DNA from: Streptomyces sp. TSRI0107
GTDB taxonomy: Bacteria; Actinomycetota; Actinomycetes; Streptomycetales; Streptomycetaceae
Direction: 5' to 3'
NCBI RefSeq assembly: GCF_001905845.1
Contig: NZ_LIVZ01000008.1
Span: 186,001 to 250,000, forward strand
DNA length: 64,000 nt
In this document: piece after piece, positions 22,701-29,751 of the stretch
Position numbering within the stretch: the first letter of the stretch is position 1
Layout: each line of letters opens with the position of its first letter
Translations under genes and position numbers: made by a program
Notes under the pieces: generated by a model
Database searches by the model: none
Told to the model about the DNA's origin: nothing
What the model saw: the letters and a program-made list of their open reading frames with translations, nothing else

Positions 22701-23819
22701 TCAGCTCCAGCGCAGCAGTGCGCCGAGGCCGCCCACCGGGACGTCCTCGCGGTGGGCGCCGGCCGCCGGGGCGACCGAGATCGCCGGGGCCGCCGTCGCC
22801 ACCGCCGAGCGGATCAGCGCGTCGTCCGCGCGGGCCGGCCAGGAGTGCTGCTCGCCGAGGATCCTCAGATCCGTGCGGCGCACCGCCAGCTGGTCCGGGT
22901 CCTCGCCGATCCACACCTCACGGTGGTTGTCGGGGCCGTCCGGGCGCACCAGCAGCTCGTCGATCCGGTGCTCGCGCGCCGCCTCGACCAGCGCGGGCAC
23001 ACCCTCCGCAGCCACCACACGCCCCTCGGCGTCCGGCGCGCGGCCCGCCAGGAACCGCTCCAGCTCGGCGTCCGCGCGGGCCCGCTCGTGCTCGGCGCGG
23101 GCCTGCTCCACGTCGGCGTCCAGCAGCCTGCTGCCCGCGCCGTGCGGGGCCTCCACGACCTGGTCGCGCAGCCGCTGCGGCATCCGGTCGCGCACCGCGT
23201 GCCGCTCCCGGTCCTCACCGACCAGGATCAGCAGGTCGGCCCGCGTCTCCTCCTGGCAGACGGCGAGCGCGTCGGCGATCTCCGCCGCGTTGTGCTCCCA
23301 GGTGTTCTCCACCCGCAGCTGGAAGTGCCGCTCCGACCAGTCGACCGAGCTGGTGCGGTGCACCGGCCACTGGCGCCCGGCGACCGACCCGGCGTCCTCC
23401 CGGACGACCGCGCTGCGCAGCTCGAAATCGGCGCCCTTGCGGTCGATGTACGCCACCACGCACAACGTGTCCTCGCCCTCCAGGTCGAGCAGCGGCGCGG
23501 TGCGCGGCAGCGGCGCCCACACGGCCCAGCTGCCGCCCTGCGGGGGCCGGGTCAGCGACGGGTCCAGCACGATGTCACCCGCCCGGGCGAACAGGGCCCG
23601 CCCGTGCGGCTCGGAAGAGTGCCGCAGTTCCTCGATCGCGTTCCGCACCGCGTCGCAGGTCGCCTCGTCCGCGCCCTGGCCCGCCAGCTCCCGGGCCATC
23701 GCCGCGGCCGTCAGGTGCCGCTGGTGGTGCATGTCCTCCGCGTGCTGTGAGAGGTCCACGTACACGGAGGCCCAGGGGCCCGGATGTTCGTAGAGTGGAT
23801 TCAGGAACGCGAGGTCCAT
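22701..23819 (-). CDS. Rv2629/Balon-like ribosome hibernation factor (eRF1-fold family)
   Basis: This 372-aa protein resembles mycobacterial Rv2629 as I recall it. It has Gly-Pro-Trp-Ala-Ser-Val-Tyr-Val-Asp-Leu-Ser near the N-terminus, a central Leu-Leu-Asp-Leu-Glu and Ala-Tyr-Ile-Asp-Arg-Lys-Gly-Ala-Asp-Phe, Pro-Val-His-Arg, and a C-terminal eRF1/pelota-like domain ending Gly-Leu-Gly-Ala-Leu-Leu-Arg. Rv2629-type proteins bind the ribosomal A site in dormant cells, related to Balon. The ATG at 23819 has a GGGAGG site at good spacing. It is divergent from the DUF6158 gene. The assignment is by pattern; an older label would be Vms1/baeRF peptidyl-tRNA hydrolase-like. Confidence 0.72.
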   Translation of the reverse strand: MDLAFLNPLYEHPGPWASVYVDLSQHAEDMHHQRHLTAAAMARELAGQGADEATCDAVRNAIEELRHSSEPHGRALFARAGDIVLDPSLTRPPQGGSWAVWAPLPRTAPLLDLEGEDTLCVVAYIDRKGADFELRSAVVREDAGSVAGRQWPVHRTSSVDWSERHFQLRVENTWEHNAAEIADALAVCQEETRADLLILVGEDRERHAVRDRMPQRLRDQVVEAPHGAGSRLLDADVEQARAEHERARADAELERFLAGRAPDAEGRVVAAEGVPALVEAAREHRIDELLVRPDGPDNHREVWIGEDPDQLAVRRTDLRILGEQHSWPARADDALIRSAVATAAPAISVAPAAGAHREDVPVGGLGALLRWS

Positions 23820-23905
23820 GGCTCCCTCCCGGATGCCGTTGGGGGTATTGCTCCCCGGGCGGGTACCCGTACCGCAGACACGAACACGACGAGCGGGGCA
23901 CCACG

Positions 23906-24226
23906 ATGACCGGAGTCGACCCTGGACGGCTGGACGACCAGCAGCTGATGAAAGAGCTGGAGACGATCCACCGCACACGCCACGACACGCTGCTCTACGG
24001 CTCGAACGACGCGCTGCGCGCGCACAACGAGCGGATGGCCCAGCTCGAGGGCGAGTACCTGCGCCGCAATCCGCGCCGCTTCGTCGCCGCGTCCCGCACC
24101 CGGGACGGCGCCCGCGACCGCGCGACGGCCGGTGACGGGCCGACGGGCGACCGCAGGGACGGGCGGACGCCGGTCGGCAAGTGGGGTCCGGGCGACAAGG
24201 GAGCGGGCCGGGAGCGGACCCCGTAG
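23906..24226 (+). CDS. DUF6158 family protein
   Basis: The product is 106 aa. The N-terminal ~60 residues match the DUF6158 pattern: Asp-Asp-Gln-Gln-Leu-Met-Lys-Glu-Leu-Glu-Thr-Ile-His-Arg-Thr-Arg-His, then Leu-Glu-Gly-Glu-Tyr-Leu-Arg-Arg. They form a charged helical hairpin. The tail is Gly/Arg/Asp-rich and probably disordered. No function is known. It sits in an 86-bp divergent arrangement with the hibernation-factor gene and ends in front of a strong two-way hairpin. Confidence 0.8.
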   Translation: MTGVDPGRLDDQQLMKELETIHRTRHDTLLYGSNDALRAHNERMAQLEGEYLRRNPRRFVAASRTRDGARDRATAGDGPTGDRRDGRTPVGKWGPGDKGAGRERTP

Positions 24227-24281
24227 GACCCACCGGCCCTCGGCAGCCGCCCACCGGCGGGCATGAACGGCGGGCATACGA

Positions 24282-24318
24282 ACGCCGCCGGGAGACCCGA
24301 TGGGTTTCCCGGCGGCGT
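24282..24318. terminator. Bidirectional 17-bp stem-loop terminator
   Basis: Arms 24282-24298 and 24302-24318 pair over 17 bp with a single G-T wobble and a 3-nt loop. It sits between the convergent DUF6158 and DJ-1/PfpI genes. Confidence 0.8.
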
Positions 24319-24371
24319 CGGACGCCCTCACACCACAGGCGCCCTCACACGGGCTGCGTCACACGGCGGCT

Positions 24372-24914
24372 TCACCCGGCCTCCTTCGCGAACACCTCCA
24401 GGAAGGTCGCGCAGAACGCCTCCAGGTCGTCCGGCTTGCGGCTGGTGACCAGCTTGTTGTCGCCGCGCTCGCAGACGACGACCTGTTCGTCGACCCAGGT
24501 GCCGCCCGCGTTGCGGATGTCGGTCCGCAGGCTCGGCCAGGAGGTCAGCTCCCGGTCGCGTACGACGTCCGCCTCGACGAGCGTCCACGGCGCGTGGCAG
24601 ATCGCGGCCACCGGCCGGCCCCCGGTGAAGAAGTCCCGCACGAAGGCCACGGCCTTGTCGTCCATCCGCAGGAAGTCCGGGTTGGCCACCCCGCCCGGCA
24701 GCACGAGCGCGTCGAAGGAGCCGGCCGCGGTCTCGCCGACGACCTCGTCGACGGGGAACATGTCCGCCTTGTCGAGGTGGTCGAAGGCCTGGATCTCGCC
24801 GGACTTCGTCGACACGAGCACCGGCTGGTGGCCGGCGTTCTCGGCCGCCTTCCAGGGCTCGGTGAGCTCGACCTGCTCGACACCCTCGGGTGCGGTCAGA
24901 AAAGCGATACGCAT
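24372..24914 (-). CDS. DJ-1/PfpI family protein (type 1 glutamine amidotransferase-like)
   Basis: This 180-aa single-domain DJ-1/PfpI protein has the nucleophile elbow Ala-Ile-Cys-His-Ala-Pro-Trp with the conserved Cys-His pair, a conserved glutamate early on and Leu-Pro-Gly-Gly-Val-Ala-Asn-Pro-Asp. The length and Pro-Gly-Gly motif fit the PfpI/YhbO subgroup, linked to general stress resistance (protease, chaperone or deglycase activity has been proposed). ATG 24914 follows an AAGGGA site at somewhat long spacing. A 22-bp gap separates it from the membrane-protein gene upstream, so it could be the last gene of that stress operon. Confidence 0.9.
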   Translation of the reverse strand: MRIAFLTAPEGVEQVELTEPWKAAENAGHQPVLVSTKSGEIQAFDHLDKADMFPVDEVVGETAAGSFDALVLPGGVANPDFLRMDDKAVAFVRDFFTGGRPVAAICHAPWTLVEADVVRDRELTSWPSLRTDIRNAGGTWVDEQVVVCERGDNKLVTSRKPDDLEAFCATFLEVFAKEAG

Positions 24915-24936
24915 AATGGTTCGACGTCCCTTCGGG

Positions 24937-25596
24937 TCAGCGTTCCGGTGCGGCGCGCCCGTCGGCCCCGCGGCCCGGGCGGCGCCCCTTGCGGCGCCGG
25001 ACCGCCGCCCGCCCGCAGCGCAGCAGCTCCTCGCCGTACGGCAGGAGCACGCACACGCCGATCGCGGCGGCGATCCCGGCGAGATAGCCGCGCGGCAGCG
25101 GCGGCCGGCGCGGCACGAACCGCCAGGCGTCAGGGTCGCCGCGTCCTCCGCGCAGCAACGATCTGACCTGGTCGGGGTGGAGACACATCAGCGAGGCGAT
25201 CGCCCCGAACGGCAGCGACTCCAGAAAGCTGTGGATGTGCTGCTCGACGGGCCTGACCTCGCGGTCGCTGCGATGGGCGGTGCGCACGTCCCACAGCGCG
25301 GTCGCCTCGTGCGCCGCGGCCCCCGCGAGCTGCACCGACAGCAGCAGCGGGTTGACGTGGTGGCGCAGGGACAGCGCGATGGGGATGCCGACCTCGGCCA
25401 TCATCAGCGAGTGGATCAGGGACTCCTTGAGCCCCGTGGTCTCCTCGATGCGGGTGCGCCGGTGCATCACCCAGTCGGCGACGCCGGGCACGAACCAGCT
25501 GGGGAGCAGCCCGTACATCACATACCGCGTGGTGGCCTCGCCGACGTCGACGGATACACCGGTGGCGGCGGTCCGGGCGACGGTCGCACCGCTCAT
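24937..25596 (-). CDS. Predicted membrane protein of unknown function
   Basis: The product is 219 aa. It has hydrophobic segments near residues 22-45 (Tyr-Val-Met-Tyr-Gly-Leu-Leu-Pro-Ser-Trp), ~68-105 and ~175-195, and a very basic Arg/Gly tail. Conserved-looking polar residues inside the membrane part (Trp-Val-Met-His-Arg-Arg-Thr, Glu-Ser-Leu-Ile-His-Ser, Ala-Ala-His-Glu) could bind metal, but no family was recognised. Its ATG overlaps the CBS-gene stop by 4 bases, so translation is coupled. The start was chosen on that overlap. Confidence 0.75.
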   Translation of the reverse strand: MSGATVARTAATGVSVDVGEATTRYVMYGLLPSWFVPGVADWVMHRRTRIEETTGLKESLIHSLMMAEVGIPIALSLRHHVNPLLLSVQLAGAAAHEATALWDVRTAHRSDREVRPVEQHIHSFLESLPFGAIASLMCLHPDQVRSLLRGGRGDPDAWRFVPRRPPLPRGYLAGIAAAIGVCVLLPYGEELLRCGRAAVRRRKGRRPGRGADGRAAPER

Positions 25597-26051
25597 ACGG
25601 GTCCTCGGACGTCGGGCCCGGCCCGGTGGCCGGCGTCGTCCGGCGCGGCCCGGCTGATGTCGGCGAGCGCGCTGTCCGGGTCCTGCGCCACCGCGAGGTC
25701 CCCGAGGCTCACCATCCCGACCGGCAGGCCCCGCTCGACCACCGGCAGCCGGCGCACCGCCTTCTCCCGCATCAGCGCCACCGCGGTCGACACCGGGTCG
25801 TCGGGGGCGACCACGGCCGGGTGCGGGGTGCACACCTGTCCGGCGCTCACGGTGAGCGGGTCGACGCCGTCGGCGACCGCCCGCACCGTTATGTCCCGGT
25901 CGGTGAGCACGCCCACCACGTCCTGCCCGTCGGCCACCACGACATCGCCGATGTCCTGGCTGCGCATCAGCTGCGCGGCCTCCACGAGCGAGGCGTCGGG
26001 GCGGACCGCCACCACGCCCGGCGTCATCACCTCCCTCACGTAGTCGGCCAT
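25593..26051 (-). CDS. CBS-domain protein (paired CBS)
   Basis: This 152-aa protein consists of two CBS motifs, which sense adenosine nucleotides as dimers. CBS1 (~residues 5-60) has Val-Arg-Glu-Val-Met-Thr-Pro, Gln-Asp-Ile-Gly-Asp-Val-Val-Val and Leu-Thr-Asp-Arg-Asp-Ile. CBS2 (~70-125) has Thr-Ala-Val-Ala-Leu-Met, Val-Arg-Arg-Leu-Pro-Val and Val-Ser-Leu-Gly-Asp-Leu. It is like mycobacterial Hrp1 and other stand-alone CBS proteins, including hypoxia-induced ones. The first base of its ATG is the last base of the DUF2795 stop, and its own stop overlaps the membrane-protein start. Confidence 0.92.
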   Translation of the reverse strand: MADYVREVMTPGVVAVRPDASLVEAAQLMRSQDIGDVVVADGQDVVGVLTDRDITVRAVADGVDPLTVSAGQVCTPHPAVVAPDDPVSTAVALMREKAVRRLPVVERGLPVGMVSLGDLAVAQDPDSALADISRAAPDDAGHRAGPDVRGPV

Positions 26052-26422
26052 CACGGCGCTCCCTCCCCGCGGGTGAGCGCCTCGGCCAGTTCCTGCACGT
26101 TGCCGTAGCGGGATCCGCGCGGCAGCCGCGTCAGCGGCTCGATCAGCGCGTCGGGCGCGTTGTGCCGGCGCAGCTCGCCGATCAGCTCGCCCGGCCCGGC
26201 CGGGAAGGGCTTGCGGCCCAGGATCCGGGCCAGTTCCAGACGGGTCTCCTCCAGGGAGCCCAGCCCCGGCCCGCCCGCCACACGCAGGTCGTCCTCGGCC
26301 GACGGCTCCGGATCGTGCCACTCCTCGGTGCGGGTGGAGTGTCCCGACCGCAGCATGCCCTGCAGTTGGTGCTTCATCTCGTCGTCCCGGTGGACGCTCA
26401 GCCGGTCACTGCCTCGCTGCAT
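26051..26422 (-). CDS. DUF2795 domain protein
   Basis: The product is 123 aa from ATG 26422, chosen for the GGAGGGA site just upstream; the frame also extends 19 codons further. The N-terminal half is polar (His/Glu/Arg/Asp-rich, with Met-Lys-His-Gln-Leu-Gln-Gly-Met-Leu). The C-terminal ~65 residues match DUF2795: Arg-Leu-Glu-Leu-Ala-Arg-Ile-Leu, Phe-Pro-Ala-Gly-Pro-Gly-Glu-Leu-Ile and Leu-Thr-Arg-Leu-Pro-Arg-Gly-Ser-Arg-Tyr. The family's role is unknown. It leads a tightly overlapped operon with the CBS and membrane genes. Confidence 0.85.
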   Translation of the reverse strand: MQRGSDRLSVHRDDEMKHQLQGMLRSGHSTRTEEWHDPEPSAEDDLRVAGGPGLGSLEETRLELARILGRKPFPAGPGELIGELRRHNAPDALIEPLTRLPRGSRYGNVQELAEALTRGEGAP

Positions 26423-26551
26423 GTCTCCCTCCAGACTGCTGGGGTGGACACCGCGTACCCGACGAGCGGAGGGCGACACGGGGTTTGCGGACCGGATCGG
26501 CGGAGACCCGGTCCCGGCCCCCCACGCCCCTCACTCGCGGAAGGACAGGCC

Positions 26552-26680
26552 ATGGCGGTATTCGCTGTGCTGCTCCCGTTCCTGCTGCTCGGCGTGGTGC
26601 TGGCCCTGGGCCGCTACGAAGAGCTGCTGCTGCCGGCGGAGCCGGAACCGGACGCCGCCGAGCCGGCGGTATCGCACTGA
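26552..26680 (+). CDS. Small single-pass membrane protein
   Basis: This 42-aa product has one transmembrane helix at residues 2-20 (Phe-Ala-Val-Leu-Leu-Pro-Phe-Leu-Leu-Leu) followed by Gly-Arg-Tyr-Glu-Glu-Leu-Leu-Leu-Pro and an acidic Pro/Ala tail. GGAAGGACA precedes the ATG at suitable spacing. The lone ORF is short, but its hydrophobic-then-acidic pattern and ribosome site argue for a real gene. It is divergent from the DUF2795 operon (129-bp gap). No function assigned. Confidence 0.6.
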   Translation: MAVFAVLLPFLLLGVVLALGRYEELLLPAEPEPDAAEPAVSH

Positions 26681-26713
26681 CGGCCGCGCCCGGCGCGTTC
26701 GGACCCGGCGTGC

Positions 26714-28174
26714 CTAGAACGGGTAGTGGGCGTGCCGGGTGGCGAGGGTGACCCAGCGGGTGTTGGAGAACGCCTCGACGCCCCACCGGCCGCCGAACCG
26801 CCCGTAGCCCGACGCCTTGGCGCCGCCGAACGGGGCCTGCGGTTCGTCGCCGACGGACTGGTCGTTGACGTGCACGATGCCGGTGTGCACCCGGCGGGCG
26901 ACGCGCAGCCCGTGGGTGCCGTTCTCGGTGATGATGCCGCAGGTCAGACCGTTCTCCGTGTCGTTGGCCAGGGCGACGGCCTGATCGTCGTCGGCGAACG
27001 TGGCCAGGGTGCACACCGGGCCGAACGCCTCCGCGCGGTACACGTCCATCTCCTCGGTGACCCCGGTGAGCACCGTCGCCGGGTACACCGCGCCCTCGGG
27101 TTCCCCGCCGCCGGTCAGCACTGTGGCCCCCTTGCCCACCGCGTCCGCGACCAGCGCGGCGACCCGGCGGGCCGCGTCCTCGGTGACCAGCGGGCCGATG
27201 ACCGTACGAGGGTCCGCGGGGTCGCCGGACGGCAGGGCCGCCACCTTCGCGGTGAACCTGCGGGTGAACTCGTCGGCCAGGCTCTCGTGCACCAGGATCC
27301 GGTCGGCGGACATGCAGATCTGCCCGGCGTTCATGAAGACGCCGAAGGCGGCGGCGTCGACGGCGTGGTCGAGGTCGGCGTCGTCCAGGACGATGACGGA
27401 GTTCTTGCCGCCCAGTTCCAGCACGGCCGGCTTGAGACGGGTGGCCGCGTGGGCGCCGATGACCCGGCCGACCCGGGTGGAGCCGGTGAAGTTGACCGCC
27501 CGCACCCGCGGGTCGGCGATCAGCGCCTCGGCGACGGCGGCGGCGTCCTCGCGCGCGTTGGTGACCACGTTCAGCACCCCGTCGGGCAGCCCGGCCTCGC
27601 GCAGCACGTCGGCGACGAGCAGCCCGCAGGCGATCGGCGCGTCCTCGCTGGGCTTGAGCACGACGGTGTTCCCGGCGGCGAGCGGCGCGGCCACCGCGCG
27701 GACACCGAGGATGACGGGCGCGTTCCAGGGGGCGAAGGCGGCGACCACGCCGAGGGGTTCGCGGACCGCGAGACCGAGCGTGCCCTCCTCCTGGGCGGTG
27801 AGCACCTCCCCGCGCGGCGCGGTGACGGCGGCGGCCGCCTCGCGCAGTATCTGCGCGGCGAGCATGACGTTGAAGCGGGCCCACGGAAGGGTCGCGCCCA
27901 CCTCCTGCTCCATCAGCCCGGCGACGTCCTCGGCGCGGGCGTCGAGGACGTCGCCGGCCTTCAGGAAGACCGCGCGGCGGGCGAACGGGCTCAGCGCGGC
28001 CCACGACTCGAAGGCGGCGTCCGCGGCGGCCACGGCCCGCTCGACGTCCTCCGGCCCGGCGGCGGCCACGGTCGCGTACACGGCGCCGGTGAAGGGGCTG
28101 ATGTCCGCGGTGGTCCGGCCGGAGGCGGCGGGGGTCTCCTTGCCGCCGATCAGGAGGTCACGGGTGACGGTCAT
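26714..28174 (-). CDS. NAD(P)-dependent aldehyde dehydrogenase (aromatic aldehyde type)
   Basis: This 486-aa enzyme has the full set of ALDH motifs: Ala-Phe-Ala-Pro-Trp-Asn, Asn-Phe-Thr-Gly-Ser-Thr-Arg-Val-Gly, the base glutamate in Leu-Glu-Leu-Gly-Gly-Lys-Asn, and the catalytic cysteine in Asn-Ala-Gly-Gln-Ile-Cys-Met-Ser. It resembles the benzaldehyde/vanillin dehydrogenase subgroup, oxidising an aromatic aldehyde to its acid. I chose ATG 28174, which follows GGAGGG, over longer frames. It diverges from an aromatic-acid transporter gene, and operator-like palindromes lie between them. The natural substrate is likely a benzaldehyde derivative such as 4-hydroxybenzaldehyde or vanillin (inference). 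Confidence 0.88.
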   Translation of the reverse strand: MTVTRDLLIGGKETPAASGRTTADISPFTGAVYATVAAAGPEDVERAVAAADAAFESWAALSPFARRAVFLKAGDVLDARAEDVAGLMEQEVGATLPWARFNVMLAAQILREAAAAVTAPRGEVLTAQEEGTLGLAVREPLGVVAAFAPWNAPVILGVRAVAAPLAAGNTVVLKPSEDAPIACGLLVADVLREAGLPDGVLNVVTNAREDAAAVAEALIADPRVRAVNFTGSTRVGRVIGAHAATRLKPAVLELGGKNSVIVLDDADLDHAVDAAAFGVFMNAGQICMSADRILVHESLADEFTRRFTAKVAALPSGDPADPRTVIGPLVTEDAARRVAALVADAVGKGATVLTGGGEPEGAVYPATVLTGVTEEMDVYRAEAFGPVCTLATFADDDQAVALANDTENGLTCGIITENGTHGLRVARRVHTGIVHVNDQSVGDEPQAPFGGAKASGYGRFGGRWGVEAFSNTRWVTLATRHAHYPF

Positions 28175-28227
28175 GCGGGGCGGCCCTCCGGAGTCGTGCG
28201 CGGTACGTTCACTGATCGCATGTTCGC

Positions 28228-28249
28228 CTGGTGAACCACAGTTCACCAG
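28228..28249. promoter_or_regulatory. Operator-like palindrome A (aldehyde dehydrogenase promoter)
   Basis: CTGGTGAAC (28228-28236) and GTTCACCAG (28241-28249) form a perfect 9-bp inverted repeat around 4 bases. Its core fits GTGAA-N6-TTCAC, shared with two other sites in the island. It is 54 bases upstream of the aldehyde dehydrogenase start. Confidence 0.7.
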
Positions 28250-28351
28250 AATGCTCCGGGTGAGTCTGCAAGCGCGGACAACGCCTGTCAATGGCGTGCG
28301 CAAAGCATTGACGTGCGGCGCGTGGCCGGTGAAACTCACCCAGCCCGGAAA

Positions 28352-28387
28352 GTGAAGCAACTTTCACCAGGCGAACTTCACCGTGAA
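28352..28387. promoter_or_regulatory. Operator-like palindrome B with extra half-sites (transporter promoter)
   Basis: GTGAAGCAACTTTCAC at 28352-28367 fits GTGAA-N6-TTCAC. It is followed by TTCAC-C-GTGAA at 28377-28387, the same half-sites in the opposite order. The group ends 44 bases before the transporter ATG. Multiple half-sites are a feature of PcaU/PobR-type IclR operators. Confidence 0.65.
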
Positions 28388-28431
28388 CCGCGAACAGACT
28401 CTCCCGTTCCCCGCACCTCCCAGGGACCGCC

Positions 28432-29742
28432 ATGACCTCATTCCGCTCCGTCTTCCCAGTCCTGGCCCTGTGCTGGCTGGCCGTCTTCTTCGACGGCATG
28501 GACGTCAACATCTACGGCGCGGTGCTGCCGTACATGCTCGACGACCCCGGCCTCGGCCTGACCGCCGCCGACGCGGGCACGATCGGCAGCTGGACCACGT
28601 TCGGCATGCTGATCGGCGCGCTGCTGGCCGGCAACGTCACCGACTGGCTGGGCCGCCGGCCGCTGCTCGTCTCCAGCGTCACCCTGTTCTCCCTGGGCTC
28701 CGCCCTGTGCGCCCTCGCGGGCAGCGCCGGCCTGTTCGGCGCCGGGCGGTTCGTCGCGGGGCTCGGCCTCGGTGGGCTGATGCCGCTGTGCCTGGCGATG
28801 GTGCTGGAGTTCGCGCCGCCCCGCCGGGCCGCGCTCGCCACCGGCCTGCTGATGACCTCCTACCACGCGGGCGGCATGGCCGCGACCGGCCTCGGCATGA
28901 CCCTGGCGCCCGCCGCCGGATGGCGCTGGGTGTTCTGGGCGGGTGTGCTGCCCGCGGTCGTCGCCGTCCCGCTGCTGCTGCGGCTGCTGCCCGAGTCGCC
29001 GGGCGTGCTGCTGGCCCGCGGCCGCCGCGACGAGGCGTACGCCGTCGCCGACCGCTACGGCGTGCCCCGGCCCGCCCCCGTCGAGGCACCCGGCGCCGGT
29101 GCGAAGGGACGGCTCTCCGCGATCCGGGAGCTGTTCCGGCCCGAGGCGCGCTACGCGACCCCGCTGCTCTGGGTGGCGTCCTTCTGCGGCCTGCTGCTGG
29201 TGTACGGCGTCTCCACCTGGCTGCCCCAGATGATGCGGTCCTCCGGCTACGGCCTGGACTCCTCGGTCAGCTTCCTGCTGGTGATCAACGCGGGCGGCAT
29301 CGTGGGCATGCTGATCGCCGGCCGCACCGCCGACCGGTTCGGCGCCGTCCGGGTCTCCGCGATCTGGTTCGCGCTCACCGCCGCGGGCGCCCTGCTGCTC
29401 AAGGCCCACCTGCCGCTCGGCGTCACCTACGCGGTGGTGGCCGTCACCGGTGTCTGGCTGTTCAGCGCGCAGGTCATGGTCTACGCCGCCACCGGCACCG
29501 TCTACCGCGACAAGGAGCGGGCCGCCGGGCTCGGCTGGGTGACCGGCGTCGGCCGGACCGGCGCGATCGTCGGCCCCTGGCTGATCGGCGTGCTCGCCCA
29601 GAACGGCAACGAGAGCTGGGGCTTCACCGCGTTCGCCCTGACCGGCGCGGCCGGCGCCTGCGCCATCGCCCTGGTGCCGCTCGCCCGGCGGCTCGGCGGC
29701 GCCCGCCCGCAGGCCCCCGCGGCCGCCCCGGCGGAGGCCTGA
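28432..29742 (+). CDS. MFS transporter, aromatic acid:H+ symporter (AAHS/PcaK-like)
   Basis: This 436-aa membrane protein has about 12 hydrophobic segments. Helix 1 carries Phe-Phe-Asp-Gly-Met-Asp-Val-Asn, the charged Asp-Gly-Xaa-Asp signature of the AAHS subfamily. The helix 2-3 loop is Gly-Asn-Val-Thr-Asp-Trp-Leu-Gly-Arg-Arg, the MFS motif. Members import protocatechuate, 4-hydroxybenzoate, benzoate or vanillate with protons. Position between an aromatic aldehyde dehydrogenase and pobA, and the shared palindrome in its promoter, point to 4-hydroxybenzoate or a relative. The ATG at 28432 has a GGGA site nearby. Confidence 0.9.
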   Translation: MTSFRSVFPVLALCWLAVFFDGMDVNIYGAVLPYMLDDPGLGLTAADAGTIGSWTTFGMLIGALLAGNVTDWLGRRPLLVSSVTLFSLGSALCALAGSAGLFGAGRFVAGLGLGGLMPLCLAMVLEFAPPRRAALATGLLMTSYHAGGMAATGLGMTLAPAAGWRWVFWAGVLPAVVAVPLLLRLLPESPGVLLARGRRDEAYAVADRYGVPRPAPVEAPGAGAKGRLSAIRELFRPEARYATPLLWVASFCGLLLVYGVSTWLPQMMRSSGYGLDSSVSFLLVINAGGIVGMLIAGRTADRFGAVRVSAIWFALTAAGALLLKAHLPLGVTYAVVAVTGVWLFSAQVMVYAATGTVYRDKERAAGLGWVTGVGRTGAIVGPWLIGVLAQNGNESWGFTAFALTGAAGACAIALVPLARRLGGARPQAPAAAPAEA

Positions 29743-29751
29743 GGCGCCGCC

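Noticed and set aside
20212..22914. A 900-codon minus-strand open frame
   Set aside because: It lies opposite the ABC-F and histidine phosphatase genes, whose motifs are unambiguous; its translation is Gly/Arg/Val-biased with no domain.
22701..26422. DevR/OsdR-type dormancy boxes
   Set aside because: I looked by eye for paired GGGAC/GTCCC-like sites in the promoter gaps and saw none that was convincing, so co-regulation is left as a hypothesis only.
26714..28360. A 548-codon version of the aldehyde dehydrogenase starting at 28360
   Set aside because: The extra N-terminus covers the operator-like palindrome and has no family similarity; ATG 28174 has a good ribosome site.
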